Source: Cristatella mucedo (Eukaryota; Bryozoa; Phylactolaemata; Cristatellidae). Taken from it: a DNA stretch of 64,000 bases. Both the position numbers and the translations under genes were made by a program. The stretch lies in the NCBI GenBank assembly GCA_009760855.2, contig WPIO01000033.1:342001-406000 (forward strand). The letters run 5' to 3'. Position 1 is the first letter of the stretch. Each line of letters opens with the position of its first letter. Of this stretch, positions 1-11,133 are shown in pieces. Below the pieces are notes generated by a model. The model had not been told where the DNA came from. It worked only from the letters and a program-made list of their open reading frames with translations, and ran no database searches.

Positions 1-140
1 CTTTCAGCTCGGTGGCTGAGAATGACGTGAACATCGTATGATGAAGATAAGTGAACACTGCCTCCTGCATCCAAACGAATGATTGCATATGGAAGCCTTG
101 CTTGGAGGATTTCATTTGCAAGCTGTTCAACTGCTGAATC
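1..140 (-). CDS. C9orf72: C9orf72 exon, cut by window edge
   Basis: A CTGCAG acceptor ends at 141, and an open phase-0 frame runs from 140 to the edge, giving 46 codons plus two bases. It begins DSAVEQLANEIL and contains LPYAIIRLDAGG. I align this with the human segment around APYPTTHIDVDVNTV: the shared points are PY, then a hydrophobic residue before D, then spaced valines. The preceding exon also ends in phase 0, so the join keeps frame. The similarity is weak but sits in the expected order and place. Confidence 0.62.
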
Positions 141-398
141 CTGCAGCAAGAATATATCAGCTCATGGAGGTCAAATCGGTGAGATGGATGCTGGATTGGG
201 GGGGGGCAGCAGTCAATAAACTAGGTATGCTTTGCATAGTGCTATTCACACCCAAGTTGCAAAGTCACGGCAGGTATCGGGACAGTATCTTTGGGTGAAA
301 AGGTTGGTACTTTGCTTCCAGTGCTTCGAAGGCACTGCAGGCCACCAGCTTATGGTAAGGTGCGGCATGTACAGGCGATCGTGTGTGTGCGCGCGCGC

Positions 399-437
<39 letters not shown>

Positions 438-3400
438 AGCCGAGCCGAAAAAATCCAACAGCAACATTAGCAGCCGAGGGGACTCACAGAAGCTCAGAAC
501 CTAAGACACTGAAAAATAAATACTAGCTGATTGAACGGCATCGTTTGTATAGCGACAGAAGGGCCTCTATGGCTATCACTGCCACTTGCAGTGGCAATAA
601 AGGATCGCCCACCGCAGCATTCAAATCCACGACCTCGGGACAGAGGTCGTGAAAACCAGCCGCCTTAGCTAGTGTGCCGCCACGGCTAACCAATGAACAC
701 CTGGCTGAAGGTGCAAACAGAATGACATATCTATGGACACGAGTAAAAATGTTGAATGCCACTCCAAGTAGCATAACTAGCATGCCAACAGTAGCGGCAG
801 GCCTTGAACAACAGCATGGATATGCTAACTTGGATTTGAGTCATGCAGCAGAATATCCTGTTTTGCCTACAGCAAGCAAGGTGACAGCTGCTATTCTGCC
901 ACCATAATCTTTGAGGCTGTTGAATCAAGAGAGAACCACGATGGGTGATTGACACTCACTAATGCATGCACACTACAGCATGAATCGGCGCACAGGTATG
1001 TCCACTGCACCACCCGATACTGTTTACTTGCATGCAGTGCATTGAAAGAGAAGCTAGCAATCCTTTACTGTTGACTGCAAGGGGTGGCAGCTGTTAAGGC
1101 ACATCTGTTGCTACATGAATGAGGATGTTAAATCAGCCAATCTTCACTTTTTACTTTGCTTTAGTGAGGGCAGGGTGGAGCAGGGGTATTTAGTGGTGGG
1201 CGTGGCATGGCAGCTTCCGGTCTGATGCAGCACAAGAGGGTAGCTCTCTTCTTACCTGCTCCTCAGAGGCTGCACTTTCTGGCAGCAGAAGGCCTTGCAC
1301 GCTCAGTTCGGGGACAAAGCGCCACAGCTGAGACTCAGCAATGGTGTCTACAGAATCTTCAAAACAGCTCGGTACACCAACGATGCAGCAACGCCGTCTC
1401 TCAGCCGGCGAGCAGAATAGTGAAAGAGTCTTCACCATCTGAAAGCGAGCGTGAGCACAGCTGCGGCGGTGAGCATGGCATGCACACCGCTTCTCATCGC
1501 CAGGCCCCTGCCAGAGAGAAAACTCGTGGCACAGCTATGGCATGGTTTGCCACAAACAAGGCATGCACAGCAAATGCAATTGGGCCTTATTAGGTCGTTT
1601 TGGCTCACGACTAGCCTGCCTACGCTAATGCTACTAAATGTAATGTCACCACAGGCTCATGTTGAAGGTCATGTTAGAACTTGAATGACAGTAAGAATGA
1701 ACACTTGCGTTTCACAGCAACTAGTCAACTGAGCTCACATGTTCCTTTCTTTCATGAAACGCATTTTCCGTCTCAGTGCAAGCATACGGCCTCTGCAACT
1801 GCAGCAAAGCCAGATTGACAGCCACGGTGATACATAATAAATAAATACTAGATGGTTTAAAAGCATCTTTTGTAGAGCGACAGAAGAGCCTTTACGCTAT
1901 CACCGTTGCTTGTAGTGACAATACAGAATAGCCCACCACAGGATTCGAACCCACGACTTCGGTCGTGAAAAGCATGTTATCATAAGATGTGGCATTCTAT
2001 TTTTGATGCCACGTATACATAATCTTAAGATTGAGTGATGCCGAATATAAAAAAGTGATCACTAGGTATCAATTTGTGCACTGCACCTACGACAGTGCCG
2101 CGACTTAAACGTGCCTTTTGACAACTTTTGACTGCAGAAATGAATCATCAAACACCTTTTCAGCATCACCACGCTCTAGAATTGGGAATTGTTAGTTACT
2201 GGATGAGACATCAAGTCCCGTGTCATGTCAGTCATGTGCCGTTTTTGCACGACCTTCAAACGAACGGAGAAGAATGGTGCGAAGCGCTAGCGCATTGAAA
2301 ACACCAAGTACTACAGTTCCTGCAAAGAAAACTACGAAAAATACAAAAGCACCCAGCACACCGTCGAATGAGAGAAGTACAAGAATGCTACACAGGAAGA
2401 AAAGAAGGAATTCTTTAATGCTGCGAAACCGACGTCCATCGATCGCTACATTGTCAAGAGCAGTGATGTCCTTCATATCGTGGTGGATAAGAAAATCGTG
2501 GAGGACATCATTGCCAAACTGTTCTTTCGTGCTGATGGCGAGTCGGAGGCTTTATCAATGGCAAGAAGCTTTCTCTGTTCCAACCCGTTTCAGACACAAC
2601 GTCTTCTTATCAGGTCGTCATCAAAAACGTGAAGCGATTCGGGCTTGCCCTAGATCACACTTCTGTTGGATTGTCTTTTCGTCAAACTGCTGCTGTCATC
2701 GATCAGTACAAAGAGGCCTTCCACAATGCCATGCTCGTCGGCATCGATGACACTCTCGTCAGCAAGTACGTTCGAGTCGGTGTCGCAATAAATCTTCAAT
2801 GCATAGCCGATATTTTGAGCTCTACCCGAGTTTGGGCGTTTTCTCTTGCTGGCGATAGCTCAACGCATCGATCAGTCTCGCACTTCGACATTCGGATTCG
2901 TTTGTGTGCCAACGGTGTTCTGAGCAATCTGCATCTGATCGCAGTGCCTTTCTACGATCGTCATACTACTGCGAACATTGCTGCCATGATCTGTCGCATC
3001 CTGAATGGGCTATTCGACAACTGGCGTTCAAAATTCGTTGTGTTCAGCTCTGACAGCGAGAACACAATGACGACAAGGGGGTGTCGTGACACGAATCGAT
3101 CAAGAGGCTGAATCCGCTTTGATGCGCACATGGTGCACTCCTCATCAGGTCGACTTTGTCGTAAATGAGGGCTGTCATTCCATGGATGGGGGATCGTTCT
3201 ACAAGACTGTTCACGATTTCAGCATTCATCTACGCCGCCAGCAGGATCTACAACTGGAAATGGGTACAACATGCCCGAAAGATACCAATCGATGGGGACG
3301 AGACAAGCTCTTTTTTTCAGGAGACGAGCTCTTTTTTTTTAGGAGACGAGCCCTTTTTGCTAGACCTTATTAAGGTAGCCACATCGCATACAGAAACCTC

Positions 3401-6400
3401 GGAAAACCTTTTAAGGAAGGTCACAGGTTGTGATACCGAAATTGCTTTAGTCGGAGGGTGCTTTATTGAGGCAAGAATGTGCACACTGTTTTCAGTAAAG
3501 AAGGCTGCATACCACTGTTATCACGTGGTACCTGGTCAATGACCATGTGAACACTAAAGACAATATGAGATGGCCACCTAACACTCCAGATGACTCCAGC
3601 TAGCTGCCAGGCTGCTTCACACAGTGACGAGGCACTGGCCTCTCTTTTTTAAAAGGATTATAGGGCGTCAGGTTGAAAAGTGCGTCACGCTAGGCAAGCT
3701 ACACGAGATGCAAAGTGCAGTGAGTAGCAGGCACTGAAATAGAAGCAGGCGGCCATGACAAAATGCATAGAGAAGACACAGCAGCAGCAGCACAGAAGGG
3801 GAGGGGATCCGGGTAAGGTGGTGATGACTCAGACCTTGAGCTTGGTCGAACCAGGAAACCGGCACCCTGTCCAGCCTATGTGGCGCTCCCGGCTGCCTTT
3901 CAAGAGCGGTGTGTCACACCACGTGACCCGGCGAAGCAGCACTAAAGCAAAGCCGCTCTAATAGCCGCCACACTGACGACACACTGACGAGCGGAAGGCA
4001 CTTGGGCAGGCACAAGAATCCCGGTCACAGTCAGCAGCGATGACTTTCAATTCCAACAGTGCACCTCGATATGGGGGTGTGGGGCAGGTGGAGAGGCGGC
4101 TGCGCCGACCGTCCGTGCACCATCACCCTAACCATTGCGAGTGGCTGCGTCTGGCAGAGCCTCAATTTCCGGAGGGCCCCTTGACATTCTAGAATGTCTG
4201 CCAGCCCAACAGAGTATGCCAGGCTGCCTTTTAGTTAAACCTGTCTCGGCTGGAGGTGTTGGGGGAGCAGCGCGGTAGCTGGTGCTGGCCAGTAGCCAGC
4301 AACATACACCACAGCACGCAGCTCGTGCGCTGAATGGTTGGGAACAGAGGAGCAGACACCGGACGCCCTGCCGGCGACTCATGCCCCGGCCGCATGAGCC
4401 TCCTGACTGGCGCATCATCCGTCACTCCTCGGATGATTCTTGCCGAGGATATCACTCGTGCAGAGTAGAAGTTCAATCCTCATCGATCTCTCGGCACAGC
4501 AGCGGCTGGGTGGTGGGGCAACTGCATCCCAACGGCCTACAGGCGACCGCCTTTTTGCTATCGTCGTTGCTGAGCGCTGCACGCGCCCTGGTTAGTCCAA
4601 ATTCCGTGATGGCAGGGCTGAGGCTATACCAACCGAACGTTGACTCGAATGCAGATAGCTAAAGCATGGGCACGTGGGTATGCCCCACCCCTGCCCCCAC
4701 AGCCTCGTCCGTAGCCAGCAGCGCAACAAAGGCCTCGCGAAGAACCGTGCAGCACAAGCGGCTGCCAAATACCCTGTCAACTGCCTCGGCCGAGTGACCC
4801 AGCACGACGCTGCGACCAAATGAACACAGGTGCGCATAGATGGCCAGCTTAAGGAGATCCGCTGTAACAGCAGGGGTGGAGGCAGCAGCAGCAGTCGACT
4901 TCGATTGACCACTGCCTCCGCTGTCGGCACTAGAGCCGCGCTTCTCCTCCGTGTCCGCCTGCTGCCTGCCACCACTGAGCAGTGTCTCCTCAATCTGCAA
5001 AGACACGCCTTGGGACTATCATCAATCCAAGACGTCATAAGGTTGTGGCAATGGCACTCGCTAAGCAGGAGCACTGTGCTAAGTGTAGCATAGGGGGAGG
5101 GACCAATAAAAACCATTGCTACCAAGCAAAAGCCAAGACGGATCACCGAAGACTGTGACTGGCTGACAAAAAGGGTAGCAAAGTGGAAACCATCGCAGAA
5201 AGTGAAACTAGTAAAGGAAGGCCGTGCCGGAAGCTGAGGAGCAGAGAAAGCATCGTGGTGCATCAATTTCGGCTCCACCGAGCTGCCGGCCTGGTTCGGT
5301 CCATGTGTACGGTGCTTGCCTTTAGTGACCAAAGTCAAGAGCTCGAGGTCTGCGCTATATGTGAACCACCTGGATAGAGAATAGGTACTCCTAGGGTGCA
5401 ATACAAATGAATTTTCAAACTCTTTTATGGGACCCGCAACAAGGACAGCTAAAAATGGATTAAGACAGCTCGACAGTAGCAGTGGCTGTGGCTAACATAG
5501 GTATGGATTCAGCTGGGCAGGGCCTGATGGTGGGAAGGCCGTTTAGTGGTGGGTTTTTTGGTAACCCTGTCCTGCTTAGTTGGAACAGGTCTGCACCAAA
5601 GAGTGGCAAGTTTTGCTATTGGAAAGTGACAACCAATTCCAGCATCCAAACTAAGAAAATTGAGTCGTACATGATATACATTGCTTCGCCGTCTGCAAGT
5701 AATAAGAGATGAACAACACACACACACTATAACACAGCCATCAACTACCCTGCTGTCCAAGCAGTGCTAACCACGGCCTCTACTTCTCCCCCAGCCCATC
5801 CCTAAGTTTAACTGTGACTAAAGAGGCTGTGCAGTGGGCAACAACGATCTGGCACACATCTCACCACTGCTCCCCTAACCCCACCCCCTGCCAGAGTGTC
5901 GGCAGCTACTTTCAGAGCTGTCGATGGGTGATTAGAGGCCTGCGTCTGTCGTAGCAGAGTCATACGAAATTAGAGATCCATACAGTGCTCAGCTGCAGTT
6001 GTCGCGTCACTGTATGCAAGCCCACGATTGGCTCTCATCCGGTTCCGGCCACAGAAGCCGACCACGGTGGGCGCTCTGAGCAGAGAGGCTGGTGCGAAGC
6101 CATCCAGGCCTCGAGGAGCTCGGCTGACAAGAAGACTAGGCTGGCTTCCTCTTTCACTCAGACGCAAGAGGTTTCTGTGAAGTTTAAGGCACACACAAAA
6201 CATTAGCAGCACGAACCTCTAGCAGCACGCTCGTACCATTCTCTCACTGTAGCATGCCTCATTTGAAGCCAATTGATGTCTGAAGGCCACAGGCTGAAAA
6301 CATGAATGACACTGGAGCCACTTCATAATGCACAAGCATCCCACCATATCAGTCAACAAATGGCATCCATTAACGCCTCGGTGGTGGGCTTTTCCCCTAC

Positions 6401-7949
6401 ACGAAATGGCAGAAAATGGTCCTGCAATCCACTATAGCAGGCCCGAGTTTCGCCACCAACTATCGAATGTGTGCGGTCCATGAAGGGGTGGGCTAGAGCG
6501 ATGGCCGGCAGGCTGTAGCTTCTGCAGTTTGTCCTCTTTCTGCTAGACACTTTTTCTTATTCGGCAGAAAACGCAACTGGTTCCAGATTGGCTTGCGGAA
6601 CCCACACCTGACTGGATGGAGGGGCAGCTGCCTATGCTATCACGGATAAACCGGTTGAAAAGCAACATGGCTACATATGGAGTCATGTGGTTGCCCAAGA
6701 GGCAATCAGCAGCATCGATAGCTACTCATTCCTCATTCGATTTGGTTTCCATGAAGCCAGCTGAAATAGAACGCGGGCAAAAGCGAGATGGCACACTAAG
6801 GCAACAAGCACTAAGGCAGTCGTACCAAGGGTGTGATCAATATCCAATATGGAATTCTTGCCCGGTGCACAAAACCTGGGGTTAAAAATTAAGGACGAGC
6901 AAGCAACTATCGCTGGCTCTTGTAAAAGCCTTTGCGTGATCTTCAATGCTCCAACACTAATCACAGCTTGAGGGTAGAAGAAAAAACTGTTCCTGGAGCA
7001 CAGACACGACGATACAGATCAAATCTCTTTTTATCCACTACACTTACCTTCACTGTGCGAGGAAGGCTGCACCTGTGCAAGTACACTACCATATCGCATA
7101 TACTGTCAATCTCCGAGTGAAATTGAGAGAACCCGTCAGGAGTTCGGCCCTACAAAAATATGTGCAAGTGGTGTGATCACCCTTTGACAATTATCATAAT
7201 AGATATATCCTGCTTAGTTACCATCAAATCGCAGCCCATGAAAGTAGGTGCGCAGCTAAGATATATAGTGCCACATTTTATAAAAAGCATTCGCAGAATT
7301 AGATCTATCCAATCAAACCATCTTCTGGAACACAAAAACAACTTGGCAAGCAAGTATTAAGTTCACGCGTCAGCACTGCAATCACATCGCTTTTCAGCGC
7401 CGATGATATTGCAGCACGGTTGACAATATAGCGATGCTACGCTGCTGTGGTCCTGTAAGGTAGGACAAAGTAGCCTCGAGTTCCAATTGCCAATAGCGGA
7501 GCAAACCACCGAAGGCGTACCTTGTGCAGCCACGCTTGCATTTTCCGTACTATACTTCTCATCTTTACTTCCAGTGCAGCTCGCCAATCGAGAAGCCTGT
7601 GCATCTCCTCTCCTGGAATTATTGCTGTAAGGCAGTATGACACCAGGTCATAGTTGGCTCGTCCGGTAAATAAATGACCGTATGCTATTTGGTTGCCATC
7701 GTCAATTTTAAATAACCTTGAGTCGACAGAGTTAAGCCTCGATTCAGAGCATGCTTCGCTGCTCAGCATCAAGTGAGGTATGAATTTGAGGGTGCTCAGC
7801 TGGGCTGCATCTGACGGGTCAATGGTCGACCACACGTACTTAATTTGCGGTCCTAGTATGTTGTCCCAGCATGCAAGAAGGATATGTCGGAAAAAACCAC
7901 TTGACTGTGGCATCCGTCGAGAACCACATTCCAGCACTGAATACTCCAT
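1..7949 (-). CDS. C9orf72: C9orf72 homologue (gene span, 3' end beyond left edge)
   Basis: This is the C9orf72 guanine-exchange/DENN-like protein, which in vertebrates forms a complex with SMCR8 and WDR41 that acts on Arf/Rab GTPases in autophagy and lysosome function. Five exons are visible on the minus strand: 7949-7521, 7149-7048, 4994-4773, 1438-1256 and 140-1 (cut by the edge). All internal boundaries are phase 0. Together they give about 358 residues of a protein that has 481 in human. Diagnostic blocks are the WDNILGP motif in the first exon, the segment ending RKMQAWLHK, the block SVVLGHSAEAVDR, and KTLSLFCSPAERR followed by VQGLL. The human exon of about 20 codons after HK was not found. 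One intron hosts a SINE and a hAT remnant. The family assignment is strong; the 7149-7048 and 140-1 exons are less certain. Confidence 0.88.
381..436. repeat. (GT)n/(GC)n microsatellite
   Basis: An uninterrupted alternating purine-pyrimidine run, GT then GC then GT, of about 56 bp inside a C9orf72 intron. Apparent ORFs across it on both strands are only CVCV or HTHT repeats. Confidence 0.95.
512..687 (-). mobile_element. SINE family A copy (tRNA-derived)
   Basis: Nearly full-length copy read on the minus strand. The tRNA-like head lies near 687-610, with an A-box-like stretch and then a B-box position that has diverged to GGATTTGAATGC. The body contains the palindromic CCACTTGCAGTGG. The tail is A/T-rich and reads AAATAAATACTAGCTGATT on the plus strand. 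Other copies are at 1834, 16015, 41546 and 47493. Confidence 0.8.
1256..1438 (-). CDS. C9orf72: C9orf72 internal exon
   Basis: The acceptor CTTTCAG and donor GTAAGAAG bound 61 codons in phase 0. The translation starts MVKTLSLFCSPAERRR and includes PELSVQGLLLPES. This matches the conserved human block IVRTLCLFLTPAERK and, later, LFVQGLL. The first Met is internal, not a start codon: the preceding exon ends AEAVDR and joins directly to it, as in human AEKVNK. Confidence 0.88.
1834..1972 (-). mobile_element. SINE family A copy, head-truncated
   Basis: Same family as the copy at 512-687, in the same orientation and within the C9orf72 intron 4772-1439. The B box is perfect on the minus strand (GGGTTCGAATCC). 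The tRNA-like head upstream of it is largely missing. An AAATAAATA tail lies at the left end. Confidence 0.75.
2210..3545 (+). pseudogene. Decayed hAT-like transposase
   Basis: A transposase relic lies on the plus strand, antisense inside a C9orf72 intron. The reading frame is broken by stops and frameshifts. Pieces in order: a BED-finger-like start with CRFC (about 2236); QEEKKEFFNAAKP and KIVEDIIAKLFF (2390-2530); NVKRFGLAL to NAMLVGIDDTL (2625-2760); a core reading WAFSLAGDSSTH and VVFSSDSENTMT (2840-3075), which carries two acidic positions typical of the hAT nuclease fold; then EMGTTCPKDTNRW (3255-3295). The layout resembles a hAT group I know from oomycete and invertebrate genomes; that comparison is from memory. 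No terminal inverted repeats were identified. It is not functional as it stands. Confidence 0.7.
3300..3363 (+). repeat. Three 21-22 bp tandem units in the hAT relic
   Basis: Three consecutive units begin GAGAC(A/G)AGC and carry a T-run, starting at 3300, 3321 and 3343. They fall just after the TTCPKDTNRW block of the hAT remnant and change its phase. Confidence 0.85.
3546..4772. other. Intron sequence, no feature seen
   Basis: This is the rest of the C9orf72 intron between the hAT relic and the 4773-4994 exon. It is moderately GC-rich. ORFs on both strands have no recognisable domains, and I see no repeat family. Confidence 0.6.
4773..4994 (-). CDS. C9orf72: C9orf72 internal exon with SVVLGHSAEAV block
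   Basis: Bounded by acceptor TTTGCAG and a weak donor GTATTT, this exon has 74 codons in phase 0. The first about 42 residues are low-complexity (Ser/Gly/Ala/Gln-rich), a lineage-specific expansion relative to human. They are followed by ADLLKLAIYAHLCSFG and SVVLGHSAEAVDR. The second half aligns with human FLLNAISSHLQTCG and SVVVGSSAEKVNK. The exon starts IEETLL where human has IDIADTVL, at the same boundary. Confidence 0.85.
4995..7047. other. C9orf72 intron
   Basis: No further exon was convincing here. Candidate reading frames near 5985-6206 and 6353-6550 on the minus strand lack matching splice sites or conserved residues. A short SINE B or LINE C tail fragment lies near 5369-5412. Confidence 0.5.
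5369..5412 (+). mobile_element. SINE B / LINE C tail fragment
   Basis: The stretch resembles the family tail (GGATAGAGA, then CTCCTAGGGTGC, then ATACAAATGAATT), but the head is absent. It is a truncated or heavily decayed copy. Confidence 0.5.
7048..7149 (-). CDS. C9orf72: Probable C9orf72 exon of 34 codons
   Basis: A TTTTTGTAG acceptor and a consensus GTAAGT donor bound 102 bp that stay open in phase 0, as the neighbouring exons require. The peptide includes SEIDSICDMVVYLHRCSLP. It aligns without gaps to human GEVIPVMELLSSMKSHSVP (E, I/V, D/E, S and P positions). Human has about 30 codons between the same two introns. The splice-site quality and phase make it more convincing than the modest identity alone. 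Confidence 0.72.
7521..7949 (-). CDS. C9orf72: C9orf72 first coding exon
   Basis: Encodes residues 1-143. The start ATG at 7949 has G at -3 and +4, with an in-frame TAG 11 codons upstream, so the frame does not extend further. The N-terminal longin/uDENN-like part contains ILLACWDNILGPQIKYVW, matching the human motif AYWDNILGP. Later come GHLFTG, LTAIIPGEEM and IVRKMQAWLHK, matching human LSIILPQTEL and IIRKGRIWMHK. It ends at a GTACGC donor in phase 0, at the same place as human exon 2. Confidence 0.92.
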
Positions 7950-9210
7950 ATCGAGCTGGCGTTCACATAGTGCTGCCAGCTAGCATTCTCGGCGAGCCGG
8001 TCCGGCTGGGGCGGGCCGACATTTGGCGCTGCAGCATTCACGCTTCATTGAAATTCGGTATTGGCTAAGCAGACTCGGCATCATCAACCGCCTAAATTCT
8101 TGCTTTTAAGACTGGGTGTGGCGACGCAAAAACCAAAGCAGCGAGAGGACCTGGTGACAATCGACCGACCACCCACGGCCGACAGGATGTGCAGGCTTAA
8201 CGGAAGTAGGTACAGCGGTAATAAACTTTCCGCAAGGGTGCTCGTAGCATGAGCGCTTCTTCCAACCTTCATCTCAAAAAAGGACAAACCCCAAGACTTA
8301 TGCTCTTACGTCGCGCGCCTGATTACTGTAATTTGGGTTATGAGTTAAAATAGTCTAGCTGATGCTGGCATACTTTAATAGAGCGGCGGACAATATGCAA
8401 TGGCAGACAATATACCCAAAATCACGGATCAACAAGTGTTCTTCATAACGAGCCATTTCCCGACCTCGCGCAGCTAATAGGACACCCAAATTAACCATTC
8501 GCATAAATAAAGTCAAGGTCATATATCGGGTTCTGCGTCCGGCTACAAGCACTAATGTCAATTTAGTCGATTGAATCCATAGAAGTCCTTTGAAGGCAGA
8601 CGCAAAAACTGTATTTGCTCGAGTGACGCGTGCAGTCATAAGACTGAAACTTGGGCATGTGAATTCGCGTGAGATTGTCACGTTTGAGGGGTCCCAGTGC
8701 CTCTGCAAAGGGTTACCCAAAATCTGCCAACACGGAGCGTATGCACTAAGTCCCGCTGAAGTTGCCCAAATTAGCTACGGCCTAAAAAGCTTTCGAGACT
8801 GGCTACACCATCAGAAAGGTAAATGAGGTAACCGGTGCATGGCGAGAAATATGCGACGTATTACTGGCCATAGCAAATAGTGCGAAGAGTATTCTGAATA
8901 AAAAATGAAAAGTATTGACCGAAACAACGCCCAGATTTGTCGAACATTAATTTCAGAGGATATCTCAGCGCTGGTGAATTAAAACACTTAAGATCACTAA
9001 ATAATCAAGAAATGTGTCCAAAGAGATCCTAGCGAACTGTCACCAATAGAATGGAAATGTAGTTGAAGAGACCGCGCGTCAGCAGACTCGCTATAATATG
9101 ACTTAGGAACTGTCAGTAATCTTGGAGATGCAACTAAACAAAAATTTCGCCAGCAATGATTAAAAAATCCTCCCTAATTTGGATAACCGTGGTATGGTTC
9201 TTACCTGCGA
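7950..9210. other. 5' flank of C9orf72, no feature seen
   Basis: Upstream region of the minus-strand gene. The stretch 7950-8250 is somewhat CpG-richer and may hold the promoter and 5' UTR, but I can point to no clear core element. The rest is unremarkable AT-rich sequence. Confidence 0.4.
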
Positions 9211-9348
9211 GCTGGTTTGGTCGAGCGGTTAAGGTGCTCTCCCCCGACCACGGTGTGGCTGAGGTCGTGGGCTCGAGCCCGGAGGCATATGTGACGCGCC
9301 TGAATAGAGATTAAGTTCCCTTGGGGCGCTATACAAATGAATTATATT
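9211..9348 (+). mobile_element. SINE family B copy (tRNA-derived)
   Basis: Full-length copy. The tRNA-like head has an A box (TGGTCGAGCGGTTAAGG) and a B box (GTGGGCTCGAGCCC). The tail contains GAATAGAGATTAAGTTC and then GGGGCGCTATACAAATGAATTA. The tail hairpin is the same as that of LINE family C. The head resembles a Ser/Leu-type tRNA but does not fold as an intact tRNA gene. Confidence 0.85.
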
Positions 9349-10004
9349 TATATATTGTACAGCCCTGCTGAAAGTGAGGCGATAGACTGGAAGGCTCTCA
9401 TGCGACTGCATAAATGAGGCTTTTCAATGAGCCAATATATACTTCAATTTACATCGTGCTCCATCAAGGCATAGACACGTTGTCTTCGAGGCAGCTCATT
9501 CATGACTAGATATGTAAGGCAAGAAAAGCAGAGGCGGTTGGAAGAGGAGGGCGCACGCTCAGTGTCCCTCTAAGCATCCGAGCTCGATCGCGAGTACCTA
9601 CGACTGTCACTGCTTTTTAGAATCGTCAAGGCCATGCTGGTTGTTGCATGTAGGCGATTGCTATTTGACCTGCTATGTAGGCAATGCTAGATACTTCTGT
9701 TAGACGAATTTGAAGAAAAAAATTATATTTTGAGCTACCGAAGTCACTTTAGCCATTGTAGTCAAAAGTGAGAAAAAGTGCAACACACCCCGAATACCAG
9801 AAAAGTTTGCTAAAGCTTATCAAAACTGAAAACTGTTGAGTGTTCGCTACAAGTAATTGAAATTTAATAAACGCAGTTAAGAATCTTATAAAATGACCGA
9901 GGCGACTGCCGAGTCTCACGTCATAGCAGCCGATTGTGCAGCTAGTATGCCCGATGGGCATATTCGTGATCACACACCATAGCATTTTGATCTGTAGCCG
10001 GATC

Positions 10005-10085
10005 CTTTGCAGCAAATGTAAAGCGTCTAGAAAGAGATTTCAGCTCTCTGGGGGCGCATTATCAAGTGTAGTATTATTATTGGAG
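10005..10085 (+). mobile_element. LINE family C 3' tail
   Basis: Only the last about 80 bp remain: GCAGCAAATGTAAAGCGTCT, the tail hairpin (AGAGATTTCAGCTCTCT), and a short ATT-repeat end. Severe 5' truncation is typical of non-LTR retrotransposition. Confidence 0.75.
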
Positions 10086-11133
10086 CGAGCGAACGTTGCA
10101 CGGCAAATCCTCTTGTAAATCGAACCTCAAAGAACCATTGAATAAGGAATCGCCAACAGAAACTGTTTTTTCCAAGTGAGGTCTAGATACTATGCAGTAT
10201 GGTTTCAAGCTGAGCACGCACGGATCTATTTTAATCAAGCGCTAGAATGAATAAGTGAAAGCTAACCTCAGGATAAGCAACGAGCAGGTGAATTGAGCTT
10301 GTGTATCTCGGGCCAGATAATTAAAGCCCTTCATCCGGCATGTTTCTTCTTCTTCTTCTACTGAGAGGCGTGGTTTGTGAAAGACATGTCTACACGAAAG
10401 GCTGCAGTCCAGTTAAGCAGCCTGGGCCGGACGGGCCGATGTCTGAGGACCGATGAGAATGGTGGCCTGAGAGAAAGGAGTCTTGCTCCAGCCAGCCTCT
10501 GTCTGAAGCCCGACCGGTGGCCAACGCTGTGGGGAGAGCGTTACCCTTCATCCGGTATCCCAATGCTAAAAATGTCACCGATAGTTGAGCTTAATTATTT
10601 TGCACGCAGCTAACGTATTTGCTATTTTCGGGAGAGCCCGCGATACAGCACAAGCTCGACCAGCACCGTGCTTCGTTCTCTCCAGCTTTGGACAGAGCAA
10701 GAATAATCTACTGAAATGCGACGTTCCTCTTTTTTTTATACTCAAATCAATAGTCGCAGCGACTGGGATTCAATCAGTCTTTAAACTTCTTCATCGACCC
10801 TTTCGGTGACTTGTGGATCTCATCTTCATGTTTCGTTGCAGCACGAGGGGTTGATCTGAGGTCATCGTTTTTGCAAGAATATTTACCCTTCATTCCTAAT
10901 GCAGCATAAATGGTTAGGAATGACTAATAAAAAAATGTCACGAGCACAGGTGCTGGAACACATTAGTAGTCAGCCAAGAGTTAATGATTGTTGGGTTTTG
11001 ATCCTTGGCTGGTGGCTGCTGCTCACTAATCCCACGGAACTAGCAAGCATGGCAAGGCATACCACGACAGTAGCAGTGCAAGGTTACTAGCAACGATTAG
11101 GGATGCTGCTACAGCAGCAGGCATTGAGCCGCC

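Noticed and set aside
4592-5401. 269-codon minus-strand ORF
   Set aside because: It overlaps the C9orf72 exon 4773-4994 in another frame. The exon frame has splice sites and conserved residues; this frame has neither.
7376-7455. Candidate for the missing short C9orf72 exon
   Set aside because: A CTTACAG acceptor exists near 7457, but no donor keeps phase 0 and the peptide similarity is not above noise.
9211-9290. Functional tRNA gene
   Set aside because: A and B boxes are present, but the acceptor stem and anticodon arm do not pair, and the unit recurs with a common non-tRNA tail, which makes it a SINE.
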